From Clostridia bacterium (GTDB lineage Bacteria; Bacillota; Clostridia; Oscillospirales; Acutalibacteraceae), in contig JAFUIY010000023.1 in NCBI GenBank assembly GCA_017473925.1, positions 1 to 42,091 on the forward strand: a DNA stretch of 42,091 bases, given 5' to 3'. Position numbers and translations under genes: made by a program. The notes under the pieces were generated by a model. That model ran no database searches. It worked only from the letters and a program-made list of their open reading frames with translations, and was not told the DNA's origin. Shown here one piece after another: positions 7,206-14,988 of the stretch (positions are counted from its first letter, which is position 1; each line of letters begins with the position of its first letter).

Positions 7206-9641
7206 TTATTTTTTGTCAAAAACTATTTCATTTTCTCTTACGGTGCAGATGTATTCGTTTCCTGAAACGATTTTGTCTTCAAGCATAAGCTCTGACAGTC
7301 TGTCTTCAATTTCAGACCTGACAGCTCTTTTCAGAGGTCTTGCACCGTAGACCTCGTCGAAGCCTGCATCTGCAATTTTGTCTGCGACCTCATCGGTGAA
7401 TGAAATGGTGATATCAAGCTCAGCCGTGCGTCTTCTTACATCCTCAAGAAGCTTTTTCGCAATCTGCCTGATGTCTTCCTTTGACAACCGTGAGAAGACT
7501 ATGATATCGTCAATTCTGTTGATGAATTCGGGACGGAATGTCTTTTTAAGCTCGCCCATGACTGCTTCACGGATTTTTTCAAAGGACATTGATGTGCCTG
7601 AGTTTGCGAAACCCATTGAGGACTGCTTGTCGGTGATAAGCTTTGCGCCGACATTGGAGGTCATAATTATGACTGCATTTTTGAAGCTGACCTTTCTGCC
7701 CTGAGAATCAGTGAGAATACCGTCATCGAGAATCTGTAGCATCATGTTGAAAACATCTGGATGTGCTTTTTCGATTTCGTCGAACAGAACTACGGAATAG
7801 GGCTTGCGACGGATTTTCTCCGTCAGCTGACCGCCCTCCTCAAAGCCCACATATCCGGGAGGGGAGCCCACAAGACGGGACACATTGTGCTTCTCCATAT
7901 ATTCGGACATATCAAGCCTGATGATTGCGTTTTCGTCACCGAAAAGTGCTTCTGCAAGGGCTTTGCAGAGCTCTGTTTTGCCCACACCCGTAGGGCCGAG
8001 GAAAACAAAGGAGCCTATCGGTCTTTTCGGGTCCTTGAGACCTGTTCTTGCACGCCTTATCGCTTTTGAAACTGCAGTGACAGCTTCATCCTGACCGACA
8101 ATACGGTTATGAAGCTCTTTTTCCAGCTTCAGCAGACGCTGACTTTCTTCGGTTGTCAGCTGACTTACGGGAATACCTGTCCACAACGCTACGATTTCTG
8201 CGATTTCATTTGTGCCGATTTCACCTGATGCATGGCTCTGTGTTTCTTCCCATTCGGCTTTGAGCTCGCTGAGCTTTTTCTGCAGCTCCTTTTCCTTGTC
8301 CCTGAGTGATGCAGCTCTTTCAAACTCCTGAGAGTTCACGGCTGATGTTTTTTCTTTTGAGATTTCGTTTATTTCATCCTCAAGGGCTCTGATTTCATCG
8401 GGCGGAGTAAAAGCCCTGAGTCTTACTCTTGAGGAAGCCTCGTCTATAAGGTCAATGGCTTTGTCGGGCAGGTAACGGTCACCGATGTATCTTGCGGAGA
8501 GCTTAACGGCTGCATTGATAGCATCATCGGTGATTTTTACCTTGTGATGTGCCTCGTATTTGTCACGAAGGCCTTTGAGGATATCAACAGCCTCTTCTTC
8601 TGTGGGCTCACCTACGGTAACGGGCTGAAAACGCCTTTCGAGGGCAGCATCCTTTTCAATGTTTTTTCTGTATTCCTCAATTGTTGTTGCGCCGATAACC
8701 TGCAGCTCGCCTCTTGCAAGGGACGGCTTGAGAATGTTTGCGGCATCTGTTGCGCCCTCTGCCGAGCCTGCACCTACAATGGTGTGGATTTCGTCAATAA
8801 AGAGAATCACATCACCCGATTTTGTGACCTCCTCAACACAGTGCTTGATTCTGTCCTCAAAATCACCTCTGTATTTTGTGCCTGCAACCATACCCGTCAG
8901 GTCAAGAGAGATTATTCTCTTATTTTTAAGAAGCTCGGGTACTTCATTGAGAGCAATTTTGAGTGCAAGACCTTCTGCTATGGCAGTTTTGCCCACACCG
9001 GGTTCACCTATAAGGCAGGGATTATTCTTTGTCCGTCGTGAAAGAATCTGGGTAACTCTTTCGATTTCCTGCTGTCTGCCGATAACGGGGTCGATTTTGC
9101 CCTCTTTTGCAAGAGCAGTCAGGTCTCTGCCGTATTTGTCAAGGGTGTCTGTTTTGCTTCTGCCGTTTGAAGACGGGTGGTATCCTGTCGGCTTGTCGGT
9201 TTCTCCCGAAACAGCCATTGAGATATCGTTTGTGATGTCTGATAATGAACCGCCGAGCCTGACGATGATTTTTGCGGCAAAGCTCTGTGATTCCTTTATC
9301 ACTGCAAGGAGCAGATGCTCCGTTCCCACAAGGGGCATGCCTGAATTTCTTGCTGTAATGATTGATGTTTCAATTATATTTTTGCTTCTCGGAGTGAAGT
9401 CGTCGGGTGAAAGCTCCGTGGGCATTCCGATGCCGACAGATGCCTTGACGGCGTCCTCAGTTTTTCTGAAGGTGATTCCTCTTGAATGGAGAATCACGGA
9501 AGCGGTTGATGATGTATCCTTGAGAATACCCAGCAGTAAGTGCTCACTGCCGATGTATGTGTGACCTAAGTCTTCAGCAGCATTGACAGCGTTGTTCAAT
9601 GCCACATTTGCCTTTTCGTTGAAACCTGTGAATTTATACAC
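7206..9641 (-). CDS. clpC: ATP-dependent Clp protease ATP-binding subunit ClpC
   Basis: ClpC is a hexameric AAA+ unfoldase that feeds substrates, including phospho-arginine-tagged proteins, to ClpP. The 811-aa product has a double Clp-N domain (1-145), AAA1 Walker A GEPGVGKT (212-219) with Walker B VILFIDEIH, a UVR-containing middle domain (about 436-460, EFERAASLRDKE) specific to ClpC rather than ClpB, and AAA2 Walker A GPTGVGKT (549-556) with VVLFDEIEKAHPD. The length is usual for the family. The start codon is GTG (9641-9639), 10 nt after AAAGGA. It is the last gene of the ctsR operon but is separated from mcsB by a 146-nt gap that holds a palindromic repeat element, so its level may be set apart from the upstream genes. 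Confidence 0.97.
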   Translation of the reverse strand: MYKFTGFNEKANVALNNAVNAAEDLGHTYIGSEHLLLGILKDTSSTASVILHSRGITFRKTEDAVKASVGIGMPTELSPDDFTPRSKNIIETSIITARNSGMPLVGTEHLLLAVIKESQSFAAKIIVRLGGSLSDITNDISMAVSGETDKPTGYHPSSNGRSKTDTLDKYGRDLTALAKEGKIDPVIGRQQEIERVTQILSRRTKNNPCLIGEPGVGKTAIAEGLALKIALNEVPELLKNKRIISLDLTGMVAGTKYRGDFEDRIKHCVEEVTKSGDVILFIDEIHTIVGAGSAEGATDAANILKPSLARGELQVIGATTIEEYRKNIEKDAALERRFQPVTVGEPTEEEAVDILKGLRDKYEAHHKVKITDDAINAAVKLSARYIGDRYLPDKAIDLIDEASSRVRLRAFTPPDEIRALEDEINEISKEKTSAVNSQEFERAASLRDKEKELQKKLSELKAEWEETQSHASGEIGTNEIAEIVALWTGIPVSQLTTEESQRLLKLEKELHNRIVGQDEAVTAVSKAIRRARTGLKDPKRPIGSFVFLGPTGVGKTELCKALAEALFGDENAIIRLDMSEYMEKHNVSRLVGSPPGYVGFEEGGQLTEKIRRKPYSVVLFDEIEKAHPDVFNMMLQILDDGILTDSQGRKVSFKNAVIIMTSNVGAKLITDKQSSMGFANSGTSMSFEKIREAVMGELKKTFRPEFINRIDDIIVFSRLSKEDIRQIAKKLLEDVRRRTAELDITISFTDEVADKIADAGFDEVYGARPLKRAVRSEIEDRLSELMLEDKIVSGNEYICTVRENEIVFDKK

Positions 9642-9665
9642 GGTCTGTCAATCCTTTCTGTAAAT

Positions 9666-9793
9666 CAGAATTTATCAATGAACAATTTACAATTTACAAT
9701 GTACAATGATTTACAAAAAACCGCCTGTATCGCTACATCTGCACGATTGTAAATTGTACATTGTACATTGTTAATTGGTTCGACAAATTACTG
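9666..9793. repeat. Palindromic MITE-like element, copy 1 (mcsB-clpC gap)
   Basis: The ends are CAGAATTT (9666) and TCGACAAATTACTG (ending 9793), an imperfect terminal inverted repeat. Inside, a core of 103 nt (9676-9778) is a long imperfect palindrome built from the words CAATTTACAATGTACAATG and their complement around an asymmetric centre (CCGCCTGTATCGCTACA). The same core recurs at 41976-42077 with about four differences. The right end supplies the last codon and stop of mcsB (CAG TAA on the minus strand). No open reading frame is present, so any mobility would need enzymes from elsewhere. Confidence 0.8.
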
Positions 9794-10801
9794 TTTTCCA
9801 AACATTTCCTCTCTTACGGTCTTTGCTCTGATTTCGTCTCTTTCATCGCCTGAGAGGTTTTCGCCGTTTACACATGCAAGTGTTGCTGCCTGCATTGTTT
9901 CTGTCAGTTCATTCATTTTTGCAATGTCTGCATCGATAATGCCGTAAACAGCGCCAAGTCTTACCCATGAGAAGAGGTCGAGCATTTCTTCTGTGCTCAG
10001 AAGTCTTGCAGAGGAAAGAATTCCGTATGCTCTTGTGATACGGTCAAGAATATTCACATTTTTGACGAATTCCTCACCTGCGGCACGTTCCTGAGTCGCA
10101 ATCTGCATTGTGAGTGCCTTCAGGTTGTCAAGAGCTGTTGCTTCGGATATGCCGAGTGTGACCTGATTGCTAAGCTGGAAGATGTCGCCCTTTGCATTTG
10201 TGCCTTCACCGTATGTGCCTCTGATTGTAAGACCGAGCTTGCTGAGAGTTGATGCAAGCTTGGGAATCTGACCGCATTTTGCAAGAGCAGGGAGATGCAT
10301 CATGACAGATGCTCTCATGCCTGTGCCGAGATTTGTGGGACACTGTGTGAGATAACCGATTCTTTCGTCAAAAGCATAGGACAGCTTCGAGTCAAGAAGG
10401 TCGTCGATTTTGTTTGCAAGGTCAAATGCTCCCTCAAGGTCAAGACCTCCTCTGATAACCTGAATACGGATGTGGTCTTCCTCACAGAGCATGATGCTTA
10501 CTGATTCATCTTCTGAAAGAAGAAGTGCTCTGCCTTTTTCGGGAGACGCAAATTCGGGGCTGATGAGATGTCTTTCTGCAAGTGCAACAGCCTGCTTGTG
10601 TGAAAGGGAATCCATTTCAATATAATGAAGCTTTATTCCCGATACATCACTGAGTGCATCACGGACTGTCTGACAGACTCTCTGTCTGCCCTCTGTGTCA
10701 AGACGGCAGGGGAAAGGGAAGTCTGTGAGGTTACGTGCAAAACGGACTCTTGTGCTCAATATGATGTCGTTATGTTCGCTTTTGTTATACCACTTATTCA
10801 T
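9788..10801 (-). CDS. mcsB: Protein arginine kinase McsB
   Basis: McsB phosphorylates arginine side chains, marking proteins for ClpC-ClpP and inactivating the repressor CtsR. The 337-aa protein is a phosphagen-kinase-type ATP:guanido transferase: STRVRFARNL near residue 17 and a QCPTNLGTGMRAS segment (about 153-165) are the family signatures, followed by IRGTYGEGT. Its start lies 2 nt after the mcsA stop, and GGAGGG of the ribosome binding site is inside the last mcsA codons, so the two are translationally coupled, as expected for an activator-kinase pair. The final Gln codon and TAA stop are formed by the end of the adjacent repeat element, so the C-terminus was probably reshaped by that insertion. 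Confidence 0.96.
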   Translation of the reverse strand: MNKWYNKSEHNDIILSTRVRFARNLTDFPFPCRLDTEGRQRVCQTVRDALSDVSGIKLHYIEMDSLSHKQAVALAERHLISPEFASPEKGRALLLSEDESVSIMLCEEDHIRIQVIRGGLDLEGAFDLANKIDDLLDSKLSYAFDERIGYLTQCPTNLGTGMRASVMMHLPALAKCGQIPKLASTLSKLGLTIRGTYGEGTNAKGDIFQLSNQVTLGISEATALDNLKALTMQIATQERAAGEEFVKNVNILDRITRAYGILSSARLLSTEEMLDLFSWVRLGAVYGIIDADIAKMNELTETMQAATLACVNGENLSGDERDEIRAKTVREEMFGKQ

Positions 10802-10803
10802 TA

Positions 10804-11295
10804 TTATCCCTCCATAGCCCTGATTTCATCCCTGAGACGGGCTGCTTTTTCAAAATTCTGCTCATCGATTGCTTTGTTTAGCTCTGCCCTGAGTGATGAA
10901 AGTCTGTGGGCGTTTTTGACATCCTCGCCGGCACCCATGGGAATCTTGCCCTGATGCTCTGTCTTTCCGTGAATTCTCTGAATAGAGGGACGGAGCTTGT
11001 CGAAGAATGTTCTGTAACAGTCAGCACAGCCGACCTTTCCGCTTTTTGCGATGTCATCAAAGGAGCATCCGCATTTTTCGCATCTGATGACACGGTTGCT
11101 GAGCTTGCTGACGGGGACATCGCCGAAGAAACCGCTGAACAGGTCTCCGAGACTCAGACCCATGCCTGAAAACATGGAGCCGTATCCCATTGCCGATGCA
11201 CAGTGTGAACAAAGATGTGTTTCGGCTGTTTCGCCGTTGATTATTCTTTTAAGATGAGTTGTTGCTTCGTTTTTACCGCAATTCTGACATAACAT
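10804..11295 (-). CDS. mcsA: McsA, zinc-binding activator of McsB
   Basis: The 163-aa protein carries four CxxC motifs: CQNC (residues 3-6), CSHC, CEKC and CADC. They form two zinc-binding modules. A C-terminal UVR motif (about 125-160, LNKAIDEQNFEKAARLRDEI) follows, the order typical of McsA. It stimulates McsB kinase activity and helps regulate CtsR and ClpC. The start ATG is preceded by AAGGAGAG. The gene is separated from ctsR by 198 nt occupied by a palindromic element, which is unusual because these genes normally abut. Confidence 0.95.
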   Translation of the reverse strand: MLCQNCGKNEATTHLKRIINGETAETHLCSHCASAMGYGSMFSGMGLSLGDLFSGFFGDVPVSKLSNRVIRCEKCGCSFDDIAKSGKVGCADCYRTFFDKLRPSIQRIHGKTEHQGKIPMGAGEDVKNAHRLSSLRAELNKAIDEQNFEKAARLRDEIRAMEG

Positions 11296-11319
11296 AATAT
11301 ATCTCTCCTTTTTTTGAAT

Positions 11320-11492
11320 CAGAATTTGTAGGGATAGTTAGGAGTGTGGAGTTAGGAGTTAGGAGTTTCGGAAGCCCTACGGGCTTGGATTATAAAATGG
11401 GGTTTAAGGGGCTTGCCCCTTCCTTAACTCCTCACTCCTCATTCCTCACTCCTCACTTATTAATTTGTCGAGGGTACCTCGACAAATTACTG
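11320..11492. repeat. Palindromic MITE-like element, copy 3 (ctsR-mcsA gap)
   Basis: The ends are CAGAATTTGTA (11320) and TCGACAAATTACTG (ending 11492), the same terminal motifs as the 9.7-kb and 41.96-kb elements. The core is different: arms of purine-rich GTTAGGAGT/GGAGTTAGGAG repeats and their complement ACTCCTCACTCC flank two small GC hairpins (AAGCCC-TAC-GGGCTT and AAGGGGC-TT-GCCCCTT). A perfect inner palindrome AATTTGTCGAGG/CCTCGACAAATT lies at the ctsR-proximal end. It sits directly after the ctsR stop codon and ends before the mcsA ribosome binding site. Confidence 0.75.
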
Positions 11493-11493
11493 T

Positions 11494-11943
11494 TTATCTG
11501 TCTGCAAGAAGCATCTGCTTGAGTACAGAGGCTCTTATTCTTCCTCTGAATTCAGGCGGGATTGATTTGTAGCAGGTTTCATTCATGGCGGCAAGAATAA
11601 GTTTTGCCGTTTCTGCCGAAATAAAATCACCGTGATTAAGATTTATAATGATTGCTCTTGCTGATTGTTCGCCGATTGAGTCGCCTACGGAATTAATTAT
11701 ATGCATGAGCATCTGCTCTCTTGCTGAATAATTAATCCGCGTTATTTTGATATATCCGCCGCCGCCCCGTCGGCTTTCTACAGTATAGCCGTTTTCGGGT
11801 GTGAAACGGGAGGATATTACATAATTAATCTGGCTGGGAACACAGCCGAGCCTTTCAGCAAGTTCGTTACGCTGAATCTCTGCTCTGCCTGTTTCCTCAA
11901 GCATTGCAAGAAGCATTCCTGCAATTTCATTGCTTATGCTCAT
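11494..11943 (-). CDS. ctsR: Transcriptional repressor CtsR
   Basis: CtsR represses clp and related heat-shock genes by binding tandem heptamers (consensus AGTCAAANANAGTCAAA). The 149-aa product has the N-terminal winged helix-turn-helix (about 20-65, RAEIQRNELAERLGCVPSQI then the SSRFTPENGY recognition/wing segment), the glycine-rich RGGGGYIKI wing characteristic of CtsR, and a C-terminal helical domain contacted by McsB. GGAGA sits 7 nt before the start. Two CtsR boxes flank its own promoter, so it is autoregulated. Confidence 0.96.
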   Translation of the reverse strand: MSISNEIAGMLLAMLEETGRAEIQRNELAERLGCVPSQINYVISSRFTPENGYTVESRRGGGGYIKITRINYSAREQMLMHIINSVGDSIGEQSARAIIINLNHGDFISAETAKLILAAMNETCYKSIPPEFRGRIRASVLKQMLLADR

Positions 11944-11969
11944 ATTATCATCTCCGTTGAGTGTTTGAC

Positions 11970-11986
11970 TTTGACTTTCTTTGACC
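11970..11986 (-). promoter_or_regulatory. CtsR operator, downstream box
   Basis: On the minus strand it reads GGTCAAA-GAA-AGTCAAA, two direct heptamers with the 3-nt spacer of the CtsR consensus. A further abutting half-site (AGTCAAA, 11964-11970) follows. It covers the early transcribed region, just downstream of the -10 hexamer. Confidence 0.9.
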
Positions 11987-11996
11987 TTGCGATTTT

Positions 11997-12025
11997 ATTA
12001 TAATGATGTTTTTCAGAATTGTCAA
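11997..12025 (-). promoter_or_regulatory. Consensus sigma-A promoter of ctsR operon
   Basis: On the minus strand TTGACA (12025-12020) and TATAAT (12002-11997) are both perfect consensus hexamers at the optimal 17-bp spacing, so this should be a very strong promoter held down by CtsR. Confidence 0.93.
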
Positions 12026-12026
12026 A

Positions 12027-12043
12027 GGTCAGAAAAGGTCAAA
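12027..12043 (+). promoter_or_regulatory. CtsR operator, upstream box in opposite orientation
   Basis: GGTCAGA-AAA-GGTCAAA on the plus strand: two heptamers with a 3-nt spacer, one mismatch to consensus. It starts 1 bp upstream of the -35 hexamer and faces the opposite way to the downstream box; box centres are about 57 bp apart. Confidence 0.75.
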
Positions 12044-12233
12044 ATAAGGATGAAAATCTCCGGAATCTGAAAATAGCTTCCGGATTCTTTGTATTTCTTT
12101 AATTTTTGCTAAAGATTAATGTTTTCTTTGTTTATGTTAGTCGGGATTAATGTGTGATTATTGTATAAAGTCAATATGCACATTATTTTTTTTCAAAAAG
12201 GCGTAAATTTTTCTTGCCGATATGAAAAAATTC

Positions 12234-12262
12234 TTGAAATGATAAAAGAAAAGGTTTATACT
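12234..12262 (+). promoter_or_regulatory. Sigma-A promoter of the GMP synthetase gene
   Basis: TTGAAA (12234-12239), 17 bp, TATACT (12257-12262). The predicted leader is about 45 nt. I looked for a guanine/purine riboswitch between 12061 and 12314 and saw none. Confidence 0.7.
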
Positions 12263-12314
12263 ATATAACATAATTCAAGTTAAATCATCTTTTTTATACA
12301 TGAGGAAAAATACT

Positions 12315-13316
12315 ATGGATTCAAACAAAAGACCTGATTCAATGGCTCGTATAAACACTGTTGAGCTTGCTGAGAAGTTTATTGATGAACAGGTAGCAGC
12401 AGTCCGTGCGCAGGTTGGTGACAAGAAGGTTCTTCTTGCTCTCTCAGGCGGTGTTGACTCATCAGTTGTTGCAGCACTTCTTATCAAGGCTATCGGTAAG
12501 CAGCTTGTGTGTGTTCATGTTAACCACGGCCTTATGCGTAAGGGTGAAAGCGAGCAGGTTATTGAGGTTTTCGGTAAGGCACTTGATGCAAATCTTATTT
12601 ATGTTGATGCAACAGACAGATTCCTTGACCTTCTTGAGGGGGTGAGTGACCCCGAAAAGAAGAGAAAAATTATCGGTGCAGAATTCATCAAGGTTTTTGA
12701 TGAGGAATCAGCAAAGCTTGACGGTATTTCTTTCCTCGCACAGGGTACAATCTATCCCGATATCCTCGAAAGCATCAAGCAGGCAGAGGGCAAAAAGGCT
12801 GTCAAGTCACACCATAATGTCGGCGGTCTTCCCGAGGATATGGCTATGGAGCTCGTTGAGCCTATCAAGCTTCTTTTCAAGGACGAAGTAAGAATCGTCG
12901 GTGATGCTCTCGGTCTTCCTCATAATATGGTTTACCGTCAGCCCTTCCCCGGCCCCGGACTTGGTGTCCGTTGCCTCGGTGCAATCACAAGAGACAGACT
13001 TCATGCGCTCTGTGAAGCAGATGCAATCCTCCGCGAAGAGTTTGAAATTGCAGGTCTTGCATGTAAGGTATGGCAGTATTTCATTGCAGTACCCGATATG
13101 AAGAGCGTCGGTGTCAAGGATGACAGCCGTTACGAAGGCTGGCCGGCAATCATCAGAGCTGTCAATACAACAGATGCTATGACAGCAACAATCGAAGAAA
13201 TCCCTTATGCTGTCCTTCACAAAATCACAGCCCGTATCACAAACGAAGTCGAAGGCATCAACCGTGTCCTCATGGACCTCACCCCCAAGCCCACAGGCAC
13301 AATTGAGTGGGAATAA
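12315..13316 (+). CDS. guaA: GMP synthetase, stand-alone ATP-pyrophosphatase (GuaAb-type) subunit
   Basis: The enzyme adenylates XMP and aminates it to GMP. ATG 12315 is chosen because GAGG (12302-12305) lies 9 nt upstream, giving 333 aa; ATG 12300 is the alternative. Motifs present: PP-loop SGGVDSS (about 44-50), HVNHGLMRKGE, QGTIYPDILES, KSHHNVGGLPE, QPFPGPGLG, and the C-terminal dimerisation tail ending TGTIEWE. The N-terminal class I glutamine amidotransferase domain (about 190 aa) of the usual bacterial protein is entirely absent, and no remnant is visible upstream. It must therefore use a separate glutaminase subunit or free ammonia. Two-subunit GMP synthetase is best known in archaea. 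The gene has its own promoter and a strong terminator. Confidence 0.92.
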   Translation: MDSNKRPDSMARINTVELAEKFIDEQVAAVRAQVGDKKVLLALSGGVDSSVVAALLIKAIGKQLVCVHVNHGLMRKGESEQVIEVFGKALDANLIYVDATDRFLDLLEGVSDPEKKRKIIGAEFIKVFDEESAKLDGISFLAQGTIYPDILESIKQAEGKKAVKSHHNVGGLPEDMAMELVEPIKLLFKDEVRIVGDALGLPHNMVYRQPFPGPGLGVRCLGAITRDRLHALCEADAILREEFEIAGLACKVWQYFIAVPDMKSVGVKDDSRYEGWPAIIRAVNTTDAMTATIEEIPYAVLHKITARITNEVEGINRVLMDLTPKPTGTIEWE

Positions 13317-13408
13317 ATATAGTTGTTTCAGCAAATTTGATTTATCCTCTTCGGGGCAATTTCTTTTATCCTTTCGCAATTGGATGAATCAAGCAATATA
13401 GTAATTTT

Positions 13409-13453
13409 GAAGACCTTGTGTCATCGGCAACGATGACCAAGGTCTTCTTTTTT
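13409..13453 (+). terminator. Strong rho-independent terminator after guaA
   Basis: GAAGACCTTG...CAAGGTCTTC with an inner GTCATCG/CGATGAC stem and GCAA loop is nearly perfect over 17 pairs and runs into TTTTTT. It begins about 90 nt after the gene. Confidence 0.9.
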
Positions 13454-13763
13454 GTCGCAAGAGAGACCTTGACCACAAACCATTCGCAAGATTAGACCTA
13501 TCCTTGCCAAAAACCTTTATTTTTCAGCATATTTTCCCCTTTTTCTTCTCTTTTCGTGGAGAAGAATCCTTGCCAATCGCTTTTGTTTTCTCAATATTTT
13601 CTTGAATGAAAACGGAAAAAAGAACGGTTGGGACGAGAAATTTCCTTGCCAAAAGTGGCATCATCCTCGCTAAAAATGCAGAGGAAATGCAGAAAGGAAA
13701 AGGATAAGAATTTTTGCCTTGATGAAACTAAAAGGAAAATGGCGAGATAATAGTATAATTTTT
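13454..13763. other. Gene-free interval with repeated CCTTGCCAA words
   Basis: No credible open reading frame is present on either strand. The nonamer CCTTGCCAA occurs at 13502, 13568 and 13644. A hairpin TTCTTCTC/GAGAAGAA lies at about 13545-13569. Plus-strand sequence ends in a strong terminator-like hairpin (13764-13795) that has no gene in front of it, so a small RNA is possible. Confidence 0.4.
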
Positions 13764-13795
13764 AGCTGACTGATTCGGAATCAGTCAGCTTTTTT
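13764..13795 (+). terminator. Perfect 12-bp hairpin with T-run, no upstream gene
   Basis: AGCTGACTGATT (13764-13775), loop CGG, AATCAGTCAGCT (13779-13790), then TTTTT. No gene ends nearby; the preceding gene already has a terminator at 13453. Confidence 0.8.
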
Positions 13796-13938
13796 ATGTT
13801 TTGTGGTTTAATGTTTTTGTAGATTATAATATTTTGTTTTTCAGGCATTAAGGTTCTGAAAGTAGATTCTGAAGATATACGGTGAAATATAAGTAATGTT
13901 TTTTAGCATGTTTAATAAAAATTGTTTACAATTCATTG

Positions 13939-13967
13939 TTGAATTATGCAAGTTGATATGTTATATT
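13939..13967 (+). promoter_or_regulatory. Putative promoter of the LRR-transporter operon
   Basis: TTGAAT (13939-13944), 17 bp, TATATT (13962-13967), giving a leader of about 90 nt before TTG 14065. Confidence 0.5.
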
Positions 13968-14064
13968 TAATATAAGAAAAAAAGTAATAAGAAGAGGCTG
14001 TTTTGAGGCAATGTATTTTGTTTCACAGAACAGCTTGTATTTTATTAAATGGAGGTCGGTCAGA

Positions 14065-14988
14065 TTGAAAACTTGGCAGAAGGCAGTTTTTTTGATTGTA
14101 CTTGTAGGATTTATTATTGCGTCCGTTACAATTTCATTCATTTCCATGGCAAGAGCTCCCTTTGAATTTGAATATCAGACGGCAGCTGAGGGTGAATACG
14201 GTATTGAAGGCTGGGTGTTATTCGGCTTTAACGGCAATACTTCCACAAGGGAGGTACATATTGACTTTGTCCGTGATGCAGACGGCAACAATCCTGACGA
14301 ATCAAAGCCTGTTTCGGCAGTGGGAAAATTCACAATAAACACCGATGAATATGTTGAAATCATTTATATCGGCAAGGATGTCAAGTATATAGATGAAACA
14401 TCGTTCTTCTATTGTAAAGAGCTCAAATCGATTGAGGTTGACGAAGCTAATGAGCATTTTACTTCAGTTGACGGTGTACTTTACACAAAGGATATGAAAA
14501 AACTGATTCTTTATCCTATCAGGAAAGCGGAAACCTCATACGCAATTCCCGAAGGTGTTGAAAGAATTGCTGCCGATGCATTTTATAAAAATGAAACACT
14601 TGAGGAAGTGAAGTTGCCCTCAACTCTTAAAGAAATCGGAGATATGGCTTTCTTCAAATGCAAGAATATAGGACTGGTCACACTTCCTGACGGACTTCAG
14701 AAAATCGGTCCTGATGCATTCAGCTATTGTCAGGGGATGTCTCCGGTTATGTATATTCCCGATTCGGTTACGGAAATCGGAAGCTTTGCTTTCTATTCCT
14801 GCTCCAATCTCAAGGAATTCTACATGGGAGCAGAGAGTGAAGAGCAGATAACCGCAGGTGACAGCTGGCTTCCCAAAAACATTAAAAAGGTTGCAATCAA
14901 TGTCGCACCTGAGGCTCAGTACGGCAAGACAAGAGAAGAATCGCTTGCGAGAATAAATGAGCTTACAGCGGAAGGAGGAGAAAGCTGA
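14065..14988 (+). CDS. Membrane-anchored BspA-type leucine-rich repeat protein
   Basis: The start is TTG 14065, 9 nt after GGAGG (14051-14055). It leads directly into a basic residue and a hydrophobic signal anchor (about 6-28), giving 307 aa. After a unique N-terminal domain (about 30-105), repeats of the BspA/TpLRR kind run from about 108 to 260: IDETSFFYCKELKSIEV, IAADAFYKNETLEEVKLP, IGDMAFFKCKNIGLVTLP, IGPDAFSYCQGMSPVMYIP, IGSFAFYSCSNLKEFYMG. These repeats mediate binding to proteins or host surfaces in other species. A short acidic tail ends the chain. The stop overlaps the start of the transporter gene as TGATG, so the two are translationally coupled. Its role with a transporter is unknown. 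Confidence 0.8.
   Translation: MKTWQKAVFLIVLVGFIIASVTISFISMARAPFEFEYQTAAEGEYGIEGWVLFGFNGNTSTREVHIDFVRDADGNNPDESKPVSAVGKFTINTDEYVEIIYIGKDVKYIDETSFFYCKELKSIEVDEANEHFTSVDGVLYTKDMKKLILYPIRKAETSYAIPEGVERIAADAFYKNETLEEVKLPSTLKEIGDMAFFKCKNIGLVTLPDGLQKIGPDAFSYCQGMSPVMYIPDSVTEIGSFAFYSCSNLKEFYMGAESEEQITAGDSWLPKNIKKVAINVAPEAQYGKTREESLARINELTAEGGES

Noticed and set aside
8659..9564. 301-aa open frame on the plus strand
   Set aside because: It lies wholly antisense to clpC, has no ribosome binding site or recognisable domain, and arises from the codon bias of clpC.
11335..11460. Short repeats GGAGTTAGGAG resembling a CRISPR-like array
   Set aside because: Units are irregular, spacers are absent, and the repeats form the arms of one long hairpin.
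12056..12088. TCCGGAA/TTCCGGA hairpin between ctsR and guaA
   Set aside because: The loop is long, the T-run is broken, and no gene on the plus strand ends before it. It may be chance or part of the ctsR upstream region.
12061..12314. Purine riboswitch ahead of guaA
   Set aside because: The conserved core and loop sequences of the purine aptamer are not present.
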